This document shows, in pieces, positions 35,585 to 44,812 of a stretch of DNA of 64,000 bases; position 1 is the first letter of the stretch; the number at the start of each line of letters is the position of its first letter. The notes beneath the pieces were generated by a model. That model saw only the letters and a program-made list of their open reading frames with translations, had not been told where the DNA came from and searched no databases. The stretch comes from JAWPMV01 sp038527215 (lineage in GTDB: Bacteria; Bacteroidota; Bacteroidia; J057): the NCBI GenBank assembly GCA_038527215.1, contig JBCBGC010000014.1, positions 19,567 to 83,566 of the forward strand. The letters run 5' to 3'. The position numbers were made by a program, and so were the translations under genes.

Positions 35585-37990
35585 ATGAAACATCTCATTT
35601 TACTTCTCACCTTGATGCTCAGCCTGGGACAAAGCTATGCCCAGGAACTGACCCAGACCATTAAAGGCCGGGTCGTGAGTGCCCAGACGCTACAGCCGAT
35701 TGAAGGGGCCACGGTAGTGGTCATGGATTTGCAACCCGTACGTGGTGCCTACACGGACTCAACCGGCAGCTATCGCATCGAAAATGTACCAGTCGGAAGG
35801 AGAGCCATCGAAGTCAGGATGGCAGGCTTTGAATCCTTTAACTCTAATAGTTTGATCCTTAATTCTTCAAAGGAGCTTACAATTGATGCAAAACTTAACG
35901 AGAGATTTCTCGAAACGGCGCTCATCTTTCCGGATCCCAATCCCAATAAACCCCTAGCTCCTGGTAGTTATACAGGGTTCAGTTTTAGTGCTGAGGAAGC
36001 CCAACGCTTTGTCGGTGCCGTAAATGATCCCAGCCGAATGGCCCAGAATGTTTCGGGTGTCCAGGCTCCTCAGGACAATAATAGCGATATCGTAATCAGA
36101 GGGAATTCTCCTATCGGTCTGCTGTGGCGGTTAGAGGGGGTCGACATTCCTAATCCAAATCATTTTGCCCGAAAAGGATCGAGCGGCGGCGGAATAAGTG
36201 TGTTTTCTGCCCAGTTAATCGGAAACTCTGATTTTTCTGCCGGAGCATTTGCGGCTGAATATGGGAATGCTTTTTCCGGCGTATTCGATATGAAATTTCG
36301 AAGAGGCGATAAGGACCAGCACAAGCGACGCTTCAAATTTGGATTGTTGGGAACCGACCTGGCCCTGGAAGGCCCGATCAAAAACGGCCAAAGCTCCTAC
36401 TTGGTCAACTATCGGTATTCTACCCTGGGCATTCTTAATGATCTCGGCTTCCGACTGGTGGGGGAGCGAATTGACAATAATTTCCAGGATTTGTCTTTTA
36501 ACATTTTCCTACCCTCCAAAGACCTACGTACCACCATTACCCTTTTTGGAATTGGCGGTCTGAGCGAAGAGCTCTGGGATCCGGTAGCCGATTCCCTTAA
36601 TTGGAGTCGTCCCTATCGGACTACCAGGGACTATCTGACCCGGATGGGAGCAACTGGAATTACGTATACGCGCCTTTTAGACGACAAATCATTTATCAAG
36701 GCAGTGGTGGCGGTGTCTGGAAACCAGGTAATTGATAATGATGATACCCTGGACATCCGCGAGGTACTCCTTCATCCTGATCCTGATACTCTGGAATATG
36801 TTCAGGATTGGACAGGACTTGGAGAAGCCCGTTATAAGACCGAAGATTACCAAACCAGCAGGATTTCTTCTCATGTTTCTTATAATCGACAGTTTGGGAA
36901 ACTGGATAGAAATTCCCTCAAAGTGGGTGTCTTGGCTACCCATATGCGCTTCAACTTTTTCCATGAAGAGAGGGTCGCTAATTCAGATGGCTTTGAAACC
37001 ATCGTAAAAGGTGAAGGTGCCACCAACTTGCTTCAAGGCTACGTTCGCACCCTTGTCAAATTAAACAAACGGCTGGAAATGAACGCCGGACTGCATAGCA
37101 TGTTTCTCACCTTGAATAATACCTATAGCCTGGAACCTCGTCTTTCTTTCAATCTTCAGGTAGATTCCAGTCGGCGATTTGTCTTCGCCTACGGACTTCA
37201 TGGCAAGGTCCTACCGTTGGGCTCTTATTTCACCGAAGTGATTTCTACCGATGGTTCCATTACCCAGCCTAATCTTGACCTGGAGATGATCAAAGCTCAT
37301 CACCTGGTCCTGGCTTACGAAAAAATATTTGATAATAATCTGAGGTTTAACCTTGAAGGTTACTACCAGCACCTATTTGATGTACCCGTTACGCCGAACG
37401 CCAATCCTACCGATTATTTTATCCTCAACGAAAGAGACGGCTATGCTGATCGTGCCTTGGTGAGCGAAGGAACAGGGCGAAATATCGGTTTGGACCTGAC
37501 TTTGCAAAAGTTCTTCCGGGGAGGCCTGTACTATATGCTGACGGGGTCGATTTATCAGAGCACCTACACTGCATCCGATGGCAATACCTACAGCACCCGC
37601 TATGACAGTCGCTACAATACCAACCTGATGGGCGGCAAGGAATGGACCCTGAAAAAAGGAGGCGTGTTCCAACTGGGTGGACGAGTGGTCCTCAATGGGG
37701 GACTCAAGTATACCCCGGGTGATGAAGCGCTTTCTCAGAAGGCAGGCAAGTTTGTAGCCCTGCAGGGAGCCGCCTACACCGAGAATCTGGGGACCTATTT
37801 CCGCATTGATTCCCGGATCGCTTACCGGAAAGATTTGAAAAAATCGGCCTATATCATCTCCCTTGATGTACAGAACGTAACCAACCGCTTCAACCCTCGG
37901 GATCAGATTTATGATCCGGGTTATAACCGGCTGCAAATCCGGGAACAAAGTGGATTGACCCCCGTCCTGGCCTTCCAGATAGACTTCTAA
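35585..37990 (+). CDS. TonB-dependent receptor with carboxypeptidase-regulatory domain
   Basis: 801 residues. Signal peptide MKHLILLLTLMLSLGQSYAQ, CarboxypepD_reg domain (TIKGRVVSAQTLQPIEGATV), plug (IVIRGNSPIGLLWRLEGVDI ... FAAEYGNAFSGVFDMKFRRG), and a long beta-barrel ending LAFQIDF with the terminal aromatic residue needed for BAM insertion. It shares the GNSP-x-GL...EG-[IV]-DIPNP-x-HFAR plug motif with the receptor at 20449-22821, so the two are paralogues. No SusD gene is adjacent. The substrate is unknown; the three small membrane proteins upstream may be functional partners. Confidence 0.92.
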   Translation: MKHLILLLTLMLSLGQSYAQELTQTIKGRVVSAQTLQPIEGATVVVMDLQPVRGAYTDSTGSYRIENVPVGRRAIEVRMAGFESFNSNSLILNSSKELTIDAKLNERFLETALIFPDPNPNKPLAPGSYTGFSFSAEEAQRFVGAVNDPSRMAQNVSGVQAPQDNNSDIVIRGNSPIGLLWRLEGVDIPNPNHFARKGSSGGGISVFSAQLIGNSDFSAGAFAAEYGNAFSGVFDMKFRRGDKDQHKRRFKFGLLGTDLALEGPIKNGQSSYLVNYRYSTLGILNDLGFRLVGERIDNNFQDLSFNIFLPSKDLRTTITLFGIGGLSEELWDPVADSLNWSRPYRTTRDYLTRMGATGITYTRLLDDKSFIKAVVAVSGNQVIDNDDTLDIREVLLHPDPDTLEYVQDWTGLGEARYKTEDYQTSRISSHVSYNRQFGKLDRNSLKVGVLATHMRFNFFHEERVANSDGFETIVKGEGATNLLQGYVRTLVKLNKRLEMNAGLHSMFLTLNNTYSLEPRLSFNLQVDSSRRFVFAYGLHGKVLPLGSYFTEVISTDGSITQPNLDLEMIKAHHLVLAYEKIFDNNLRFNLEGYYQHLFDVPVTPNANPTDYFILNERDGYADRALVSEGTGRNIGLDLTLQKFFRGGLYYMLTGSIYQSTYTASDGNTYSTRYDSRYNTNLMGGKEWTLKKGGVFQLGGRVVLNGGLKYTPGDEALSQKAGKFVALQGAAYTENLGTYFRIDSRIAYRKDLKKSAYIISLDVQNVTNRFNPRDQIYDPGYNRLQIREQSGLTPVLAFQIDF

Positions 37991-38011
37991 AGACCTATGT
38001 TGATGCTGACC

Positions 38012-38046
38012 AGCCGTTCTCCTGCGAGGGAGGGCGGCTTTTTTTT
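38012..38046 (+). terminator. Terminator of the TonB receptor operon
   Basis: AGCCGTTCTCC-TGCGAG-GGAGGGCGGCT: 11-bp stem with two G-T pairs, followed by eight T. Confidence 0.9.
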
Positions 38047-38276
38047 ACCCGAAAAAATAAGGAGCTATCTCCCATATTGAACCTAAGATGGACTCAGGTG
38101 TAAACCCGACAAAAGGCAGAGAATCCTAGGCTGGGCAAGGGGAAAAAATCCCAAGATTGTCCTGCTCAATGAGCCAGAATCTCTGATAGTTTTTATATAT
38201 TCGCCCTCTGATTATGAGAGCAGCTAAAGGTCCCCGGACCTTTGAAGACGAAGAAGTTAGGCTGACTAATAAACAC

Positions 38277-41200
38277 ATGGATTACAAACGAATTAACAAT
38301 TTGACGGGCTGGGGGGTATTCCTCATAGCCCTGGTGGTGTATCTGTTGACGATGGCTCCAACGGCCAGTTATTGGGATTGTGGGGAATTTATTGCCTGTT
38401 CCAATGAGTTGGAGGCGCCTCACCCTCCGGGTGCACCTTTCTTCCTTTTGGTCGGCCGGATCTTCGCCATGATGGCCTTCGGTAATGTGGAATTGATCGC
38501 CTTCATGGTCAACTTACTGAGTGTGCTTTCCAGCGCCTTTACGGTATTGTTCACCTTCTGGATCACTACCTACCTGGCCCGCCGCCTGGCCGTAAAAGGA
38601 AACGAACAGCCTAGCCAGGCCCAAACCTTCGCCATCATGGCGGCAGGTGTTGTAGCTGGCCTGACCAATACCTTTGCAGATTCTTTCTGGTTCAATGCCG
38701 TGGAAGCGGAAGTATATGCCATGAGTTCCTTTTTCACCGCCATCGTCGTATGGTTAATGTTGAAATGGGAAGCGCGGGCTGACGAACCTGGAAATGAGCG
38801 TTGGATCGTACTGATTGCCTATCTGATGGGACTTTCGATAGGGGTTCACTTGTTAAACCTGTTGGCGATTCCCGCCCTGGCCTTTATCTACTACTTCCGC
38901 AAATATGAATTCTCCTGGTCTGGCTTCTTTATCACCAGTGGCATTGCGGTAGCTATCCTGGGCATCATTCAAACGGGGATCATCCTGTATACCTTTGATC
39001 TGGCCTGGGGCTTTGAAAAAGCCTTCGTCGGCGTAGCGAACAAAGCAGGCAGCCCGATCAGTGGCATGGGACTGCCGATTGGTTCTGGCTTGATCTTCTT
39101 CTTCCTGCTCTTGTTTGGAGGGCTGGTGTACGGAGTATACTGGTCTGCTAAAAATAAAAAACTGCTGGTCAATGTCAGCTTGTTGAGCGTGATCATGATC
39201 TACCTGGGGATTTCTTCCTACCTCATGATCCCTATTCGCTCTCAGGCCAACCCACCCATCGACGAAAACAATCCAGAGAATACCCAGACCTTCCTGAGCT
39301 ACATGAAGCGGGAACAGTATGGAAACCGTCCGCTCTTCAAAGGACCGTTGTATAACAAACAGCCCGTCGGATATGAAGAAGACGGAAAAGAATATGTTCT
39401 GAGAGAGGGCGATAAGCGCTACACGGAATACGGAGACAAAATCAAACCGCGCTATGCACCCAAAGACCTCAAAGTCTTCCCGCGGATGTATGAAAGTGGG
39501 CGGTATAAAATGGGGGTTCACGGCTATGTCAATTATGTGCGGAGAACCGGCGATCCCAATACGCCTTATGATGATAAACCTACGGCAGGCGAGGATATGC
39601 GCTTTTTCCTCAACTACCAGATCATCCATATGTACTGGCGTTATTTCATGTGGAACTTCTCTGGAAAAGAAGGGGATACCCAGGACATGGGGTGGGAGAG
39701 TGGATTGAATTTCTCCAAGACTTCAGCAATGCCGGAGATCGTAAAGAGCAATCCAGCGAAGAACCACTACTTTATGTTGCCTTTCTTGCTGGGACTGCTG
39801 GGCTTATTCTGGCAGGCCAATAAGAACGGGAAAGATGCCGCCGTAGTGGGCCTCCTATTCTTCTTTACCGGGATTGCCATCGTCATATACCTGAACCAGT
39901 ATCCCCAGCAGCCCAGGGAACGGGATTACTCCTTTGCGGGTTCATTCCAGACCTACGCAATCTGGGTAGGCTTGAGTGTGATTGCGCTCTACCAAATGCT
40001 GGAAAAATATCTCAAAGGTTCTGCTCAATACGCCGCTGCCGCGATTGCGATTATCGCTCCGCTACTGATGGGCTTCCAAAACTGGGATGATCATAGCCGG
40101 GCTGGCCGCTACGTAGCCCCTGATTCTGCCCGCAACCTCCTGGAGTCTTTGGCCCCGAATGCCGTGCTCTTTACCAATGGGGATAATGATACCTTCCCGC
40201 TCTGGTATTTGCAGGAGGTAGAAAAGGTTCGGGAAGATGTCCGGGTACTCTGCCTGAGTTATGTGAATACGGATTGGTACATCGATCAGATGTACATGAA
40301 GATGAACCAGTCTGAACCCTTGCCACTCAGCTTGAAGAAAGATGACTATGTGGGACAGGCTAAGCAAAGCCGGCGCATGGGCAATAAAGCCCAGGAAGTC
40401 ATTCGCCTCAAAGCCAATGCCCAGGAACTCGTGGATAAAGGCATTATTTATCCAGAAGATGTTCCTTATGTGCAGGAAAACATGACCTGGACTTATAACA
40501 CCCGTGGCGGACAGAGCAAGTACCTGGAGTTGAAGGATGTGCTCATCACCAACCTCCTGCAAAATGTAGCTGCCCAAGGCTGGGAACGCCCGGTCTATTT
40601 TGCCAATACCGTTACGCCTAGCAATATGCTGAACCTGGACGGTTACCTTCGTCAGGAAGGCCTGGCTTACCGGGTACTGCCGGTGAGAAAGCCCGTGATT
40701 CAGGACCGCTACGACAACTTCAAAGGCAACATCGATATTCGCCGGATGAAAGAGAATATGCTGACCAAATTCCGTTTCCGGAACCTGGATAAAGAAGGCA
40801 TGTTCTACGATGAGAATGTCATCCGTATGGTGAGCAACTACCACAATACCTTCTATCGCCTGGGCGCTGCCTACCTGCGGGAATCCGATCAGGCTGAAGC
40901 GGACGTAAACCGCCTGAAGTCTCAGATGACGGTGGAAAGAGCGAATACCGATAGTTTGCAGGTGCTGGTAACGGCTCGGGAAGGAGACGCTACCCAGGCG
41001 AAAGCGAACGCCCTGGAGGTCATTGATTTTGCCATGGCCAAGTTCCCCTACGATGTGGCAACGCCTGATCCTTATCTGATCCTGCGTCATGCTATGCTGT
41101 ATGATCGCTTGGGAGAGAAAGAGAAAGCCGACCAGATTCTGAATGATACCCAGAACATGATCACGGATCAGGTGAAGTACTATCACGACACCCAATCTCA

Positions 41201-41336
41201 ATTCCTCAAGAAGCAGTACTTCATTCAGACCTTGAATTTCCTCCGTCAATACTATCGCGATCCTGCCTATGCCCGTCAGGACAAAGCTACGGAGCTAGAA
41301 GAGTTTGTTAAGACTGTGCCCCGCTTCTTTCAATAA
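38277..41336 (+). CDS. DUF2723 protein (protein O-mannosyltransferase-like, GT117 type)
   Basis: 1019 residues from the ATG at 38277 (MDYKRINNLTGWGVFLIAL). An ATG at 38214 would add a charged 21-residue tail and is less likely. The DUF2723 head is clear: LLTMAPTASYWDCGEFIACS and ELEAPHPPGAPFFLLVGRIF, with Asp-Glu in the first periplasmic loop as in GT-C glycosyltransferases. About eleven membrane helices follow, then a soluble C-terminal half with NAVLFTNGDNDTFPLWYLQE and TPR-like helices near the end. The family is widespread in Bacteroidota, where it is a candidate O-mannosyl-type transferase acting on exported proteins. The transferase activity of this copy is inference. Confidence 0.93.
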   Translation: MDYKRINNLTGWGVFLIALVVYLLTMAPTASYWDCGEFIACSNELEAPHPPGAPFFLLVGRIFAMMAFGNVELIAFMVNLLSVLSSAFTVLFTFWITTYLARRLAVKGNEQPSQAQTFAIMAAGVVAGLTNTFADSFWFNAVEAEVYAMSSFFTAIVVWLMLKWEARADEPGNERWIVLIAYLMGLSIGVHLLNLLAIPALAFIYYFRKYEFSWSGFFITSGIAVAILGIIQTGIILYTFDLAWGFEKAFVGVANKAGSPISGMGLPIGSGLIFFFLLLFGGLVYGVYWSAKNKKLLVNVSLLSVIMIYLGISSYLMIPIRSQANPPIDENNPENTQTFLSYMKREQYGNRPLFKGPLYNKQPVGYEEDGKEYVLREGDKRYTEYGDKIKPRYAPKDLKVFPRMYESGRYKMGVHGYVNYVRRTGDPNTPYDDKPTAGEDMRFFLNYQIIHMYWRYFMWNFSGKEGDTQDMGWESGLNFSKTSAMPEIVKSNPAKNHYFMLPFLLGLLGLFWQANKNGKDAAVVGLLFFFTGIAIVIYLNQYPQQPRERDYSFAGSFQTYAIWVGLSVIALYQMLEKYLKGSAQYAAAAIAIIAPLLMGFQNWDDHSRAGRYVAPDSARNLLESLAPNAVLFTNGDNDTFPLWYLQEVEKVREDVRVLCLSYVNTDWYIDQMYMKMNQSEPLPLSLKKDDYVGQAKQSRRMGNKAQEVIRLKANAQELVDKGIIYPEDVPYVQENMTWTYNTRGGQSKYLELKDVLITNLLQNVAAQGWERPVYFANTVTPSNMLNLDGYLRQEGLAYRVLPVRKPVIQDRYDNFKGNIDIRRMKENMLTKFRFRNLDKEGMFYDENVIRMVSNYHNTFYRLGAAYLRESDQAEADVNRLKSQMTVERANTDSLQVLVTAREGDATQAKANALEVIDFAMAKFPYDVATPDPYLILRHAMLYDRLGEKEKADQILNDTQNMITDQVKYYHDTQSQFLKKQYFIQTLNFLRQYYRDPAYARQDKATELEEFVKTVPRFFQ

Positions 41337-41355
41337 AGCAGGTACTTGATATGCC

Positions 41356-41393
41356 AAAGCCCATTAAACCTGAAGTTTGATGGGCTTTTTTTT
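41356..41393 (+). terminator. Terminator of the DUF2723 gene
   Basis: AAAGCCCAT...ATGGGCTTT stem with an inner AAAC/GTTT pairing, followed by a T run, 20 bp past the stop. Confidence 0.9.
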
Positions 41394-41410
41394 ATGAAAA
41401 GCCCTGGATC

Positions 41411-42685
41411 ATGGAGGATTTATCCCGGAAACTTACCCACCATTTAGACCTTTACGCCACCCACCATCCCTTTAGTGGGGTAGCCCTGATTGGCAGGGGA
41501 GAGGAGATCATTTTTCAAAAAGCCTATGGCCTGGCTGATCGGATAAGCGGGAGGGCAAATACGCTGGATACTCCTTTTCCCATTGCTTCTCTGTCCAAAG
41601 CCTTCACCGCTCTGCTGTGTTTGGAAGTCTGCCAGCAAGCAGGCATTACACCCAGCCAATCCGCGGGGGCCTTGCTACCGGGTTTTGTCAGCCTCTCCCC
41701 AGACATCAGCTTGCATCATCTGCTGTCACATAGCAGCGGCTTACCAGACTATCGAGTAAAAGGGGAGCAGCCATTACATGAGATTTTTGCCAACCTTCTG
41801 ACCCCTCAGGAATTTTGGCAACAACTCGGTACTGTCGAGCAAAAATCCGCTCCGGGTGAAGCCTTCCACTATTGCAATCCCGGCTACTATTTACTCGGCT
41901 TGATCATCGAGCGTCTTTCGGGAAAAAGCTTCGGGGCAGCCTTACAGGATATTCTGCTCCAGCCTCTCGGCCTAGCTCAAACCGGCCTGGATGATCCGGA
42001 ACATCCTCCTGCTAACCGAGCCAGGCCATACGATTATAAGGGTGGAGAGATCATCGAAGCGCCTTTCACCGACGCCCGGAATTTCTATCCGCAGGGCGGA
42101 CTGTACAGTACGGTAGCAGACCTTCATCGCTGGGCGGGAGCCCATGGGATTGCCTCCTCAGTTCCCGGTCGTCATCAGGCCCAGCTTTTTTCTCCTGTCA
42201 TTCATTCCAGCGTACCGAGAGACATTTACTATGGGTATGGCTGGCATCGCTTGACCCGCCATGGAAAGGCCTGCGTAGGACATGGGGGCAGCCATTGGGG
42301 GTACCGGTCCCATTTGGAATACTACCCGGAGAGCGGTTGGCATGCCATCGTCCTGAGTAATTACGGCTTTCAGGATGCGACTAAAGTAGCAGACCAGTTG
42401 ATGCAGATCTGTTTTGGGTTGGCGGTGCCTGAGCCACAGCAACCGAAGCCTTGGACTGGACCCCTGGAAGAAATGCGCCCCTTTTTGGGCAGGTATGGCA
42501 GCGAAACCTACCAGATAGAAATCCAATACCGGGCAGAACAATATGTGTTGCTTAGCCCGCAGGGAGAGACGGAACTGCTCCCGATGGCTCCAGGAAAATT
42601 CCGCCACGTTTTTTACGATGAGCCCTTTGAGGTACAGGAAAAGGCAGGCAAGCTGTATTTCTGGGGAATGCCGAAAATTTCTTAA
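41411..42685 (+). CDS. Class C beta-lactamase-like serine hydrolase
   Basis: 424 residues, no signal peptide, so likely cytoplasmic or leaderless. The serine-beta-lactamase fold motifs are present: S60-L-S-K63 (IASLSKAFTALL), the YxN-type element in FHYCNPGYYLLG (Y-C-N) and the HxG element VGHGGSHWGYRSH. The C-terminal ~85 residues form a small beta domain (FLGRYGSETYQIEIQYRAEQ) found in esterase/peptidase relatives. Such proteins are mostly esterases or D-amino-acid peptidases and rarely true beta-lactamases. It begins 18 bp after the preceding terminator and is probably its own transcript. Confidence 0.9.
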   Translation: MEDLSRKLTHHLDLYATHHPFSGVALIGRGEEIIFQKAYGLADRISGRANTLDTPFPIASLSKAFTALLCLEVCQQAGITPSQSAGALLPGFVSLSPDISLHHLLSHSSGLPDYRVKGEQPLHEIFANLLTPQEFWQQLGTVEQKSAPGEAFHYCNPGYYLLGLIIERLSGKSFGAALQDILLQPLGLAQTGLDDPEHPPANRARPYDYKGGEIIEAPFTDARNFYPQGGLYSTVADLHRWAGAHGIASSVPGRHQAQLFSPVIHSSVPRDIYYGYGWHRLTRHGKACVGHGGSHWGYRSHLEYYPESGWHAIVLSNYGFQDATKVADQLMQICFGLAVPEPQQPKPWTGPLEEMRPFLGRYGSETYQIEIQYRAEQYVLLSPQGETELLPMAPGKFRHVFYDEPFEVQEKAGKLYFWGMPKIS

Positions 42686-42756
42686 AAAAAGCAGAGGAAG
42701 CCTGCTGAGTAGCGGTCTGCCACGGCAGTTTTTTGTATTATTACGCAAAAGCCCCT

Positions 42757-43158
42757 ATGCGAAAACTCCTGCTCTGTGGCATGTTCAGCCTCTTATTGGC
42801 TGGTATGTCAACCCTTTCTGCCCAGTCCACCCTGCGGACCGATGTACAAGCGCCTCGCGTGTCCAATGTAGAAGTATTTGATCCTCTGACTTACCCTGCC
42901 AAAGCCATTCGAAAAGGCTGGGCTGGAGCGGTAAAAGTGGAGGTATCCGTAGATGAATCCGGAAAGTATGTTTCCCATAAAGTGATCTCATCCCCGCATG
43001 CCCTGTTGCAGGAAGCGGTTGAACCCTTTTTGCCTTCTTTGCAGTTTGAACCTGGGCAGGCTGAAGGAAAACCTGCGGCGATGGTGAAGGAAATAACTTT
43101 CACCTTTAGCATCATGCGGAAACTGCCTCCCAAGACTGAGATTGACATTCTGTATTGA
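42757..43158 (+). CDS. TonB C-terminal domain protein
   Basis: 133 residues from the ATG at 42757 (MRKLLLCGMFSLLLAGMSTL, signal peptide ending LSAQ); a TTG at 42733 would add eight residues. The mature part is a single TonB_C domain: YPAKAIRKGWAGAVKVEVSV, VDESGKYVSHKVISSPHALL and LQFEPGQAEGKPAAMVKEIT. It lacks the N-terminal membrane anchor and proline-rich spacer of a true TonB energy transducer, so it is a free periplasmic domain with an unclear role. Its TGA stop overlaps the ATG of the next gene by one base (TGATG), implying coupled translation. Confidence 0.88.
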   Translation: MRKLLLCGMFSLLLAGMSTLSAQSTLRTDVQAPRVSNVEVFDPLTYPAKAIRKGWAGAVKVEVSVDESGKYVSHKVISSPHALLQEAVEPFLPSLQFEPGQAEGKPAAMVKEITFTFSIMRKLPPKTEIDILY

Positions 43159-44726
43159 TGAAAAGTTGGTATTGCCTCCTGGCTTGTCTGATCAGTTTTC
43201 AGGCTGCGGCTCAAGTGCCTGCCTATGGCCCTTCGCTCAAGGTGATGAGCTTCAACCTGCGGCTGGATGTGGCCAGTGATGGCTATAATGCCTGGCCCCA
43301 CCGAAAGGACCTGGTCAAAACCTTAATAGATCATCATCAGCTTGATTTGCTGGGCGTACAGGAAGCCTTACCCCATCAGGTCGAGGAACTCAAGACCCTG
43401 TTTCCCTATTTGACCTTTGTGGGGCAGCCGCGCGATACAGGACGCTGGGGAGAAACGGCGGCCATTGGCTACCGGGCGAGTAGATTGACCTTCCTGGAAG
43501 GCGGCACTTTTTGGTTGTCGGAGACCCCTGATCAGATGAGTAAGGGCTGGGATGCGGCCCTCAATCGTACCGTGAGTTGGGGGAAGTTTGCGGATAAAAA
43601 AAGCGGCCATCATTTTTTTCATTTTAATACCCACTTTGACCACCGGGGAGAAGTAGCTCGGCTGGAAAGCGCCCGCCTCATTATACGGGAAATGGCCCGG
43701 CTCAATCCTGAACAGCTACCCGCCCTGCTGACGGGAGATTTTAATGCTACGCCCGAAAGTGCGCCCATTCAAGCCTTACTGACAGAAGAGGCGGCTGTAA
43801 AAGACGCCATGCATGAGAGTGTTTGGCCTTCTCTGGGACCGGAAAGTACCTGGAGCGGCTTTAAATTCCCCGGTGAGCCCGGAAGGCGCATAGATTATGT
43901 GTTTGTCCAGGGATCGCCCGCGGTGCTCCGCCATGCGATTCTCACCGATTCCTGGTCGGGGCGCTTCCCCTCAGACCACCTGCCTGTCTTGGCGGAGGTG
44001 TTATTGAATCCTCCGCAGGCCATCCCGCAAGCCCATGCCCATAACGATTACGAACATGAGGAGCCTTTATGGGAGGCCCTGAGAGCCGGATTTACCCAAG
44101 TGGAAGCCGATGTCTGGGCCATCGATGGCGCGCTTTATGTGAAGCATGGCCGACCTGTAAAGCTGGCGGATACGCCCACCTTGCAGGAACTGTATCTCGA
44201 TCCTTTGAGGGACTTAGTGGAAAGCTATAACGGGCAGATTTTTCCTGGTCAGGAGGTTGCCTTTCGCCTCATGATTGATATCAAATCAGGAGCAGCGGAA
44301 ACCTATGAATTGCTCCGGCAAGCGTTGCGGCCTTATCGTTTTTTATTTGTCGGGGAAAAAGCGCCGGTGGTGATTTTCCTTTCCGGGAACCGGCCGGTGC
44401 AGCAGGTGCTGGAGGCAGAAGATGATGGGCTGGCCCTGGATGGTCGTCCCGGAGATTTGGGCAAGGGTATTCCCGTGGAAAAAATGCCGGTGGTATCAGA
44501 TACCTATCGAAAATGGCTTTCCTGGAAAGGGAAAGGAGCACTGTCTCCGGTAGAAGAAACAAAGCTGAAATCTCTGGTCCTGCTCACCCATGCAGAAGGC
44601 AAACTCCTTCGGCTGTGGGCCTCCCCAGACAAGCCGGAAGTATGGGCAAAACTGCTGGAGCTGGGGGTGGATTTTGTCAATACAGATGATTTAAAAGGCT
44701 TTTCCACCTTCATGTGGGAAAAATGA
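43158..44726 (+). CDS. Secreted EEP nuclease/phosphatase fused to an AIM6/PLC-like phosphodiesterase domain
   Basis: 522 residues with a signal peptide (WYCLLACLISFQAAA). Residues ~27-290 form an endonuclease/exonuclease/phosphatase domain: KVMSFNLRLD, LGVQEALPHQ (catalytic Glu), FNTHFDHRG, LLTGDFNATPES and FPSDHLPV. The C-terminal ~230 residues start with AHAHNDYEHEEPLWEALRAG and TQVEADVWAIDGALYVKHGR, the opening of AIM6-like members of the PLC-like phosphodiesterase superfamily, with the His and Glu/Asp metal residues. Two hydrolase domains in one exported protein suggest breakdown of phospholipid or inositol-phosphate headgroups, but the substrate is inference. ATG at 43158 overlaps the TonB-like gene; a symporter gene follows. 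Confidence 0.88.
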   Translation: MKSWYCLLACLISFQAAAQVPAYGPSLKVMSFNLRLDVASDGYNAWPHRKDLVKTLIDHHQLDLLGVQEALPHQVEELKTLFPYLTFVGQPRDTGRWGETAAIGYRASRLTFLEGGTFWLSETPDQMSKGWDAALNRTVSWGKFADKKSGHHFFHFNTHFDHRGEVARLESARLIIREMARLNPEQLPALLTGDFNATPESAPIQALLTEEAAVKDAMHESVWPSLGPESTWSGFKFPGEPGRRIDYVFVQGSPAVLRHAILTDSWSGRFPSDHLPVLAEVLLNPPQAIPQAHAHNDYEHEEPLWEALRAGFTQVEADVWAIDGALYVKHGRPVKLADTPTLQELYLDPLRDLVESYNGQIFPGQEVAFRLMIDIKSGAAETYELLRQALRPYRFLFVGEKAPVVIFLSGNRPVQQVLEAEDDGLALDGRPGDLGKGIPVEKMPVVSDTYRKWLSWKGKGALSPVEETKLKSLVLLTHAEGKLLRLWASPDKPEVWAKLLELGVDFVNTDDLKGFSTFMWEK

Positions 44727-44812
44727 GTACAAATATGGTATGAGAGGAGGCAAAAAATTGAGAAAATGGCATTAGATTAGGCCAACTATTAAACTACGGA
44801 AATTACTACTAC

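Noticed and set aside
40062..41249. 395-codon frame on the - strand
   Set aside because: Antisense to the DUF2723 gene; no signature and poor start context.
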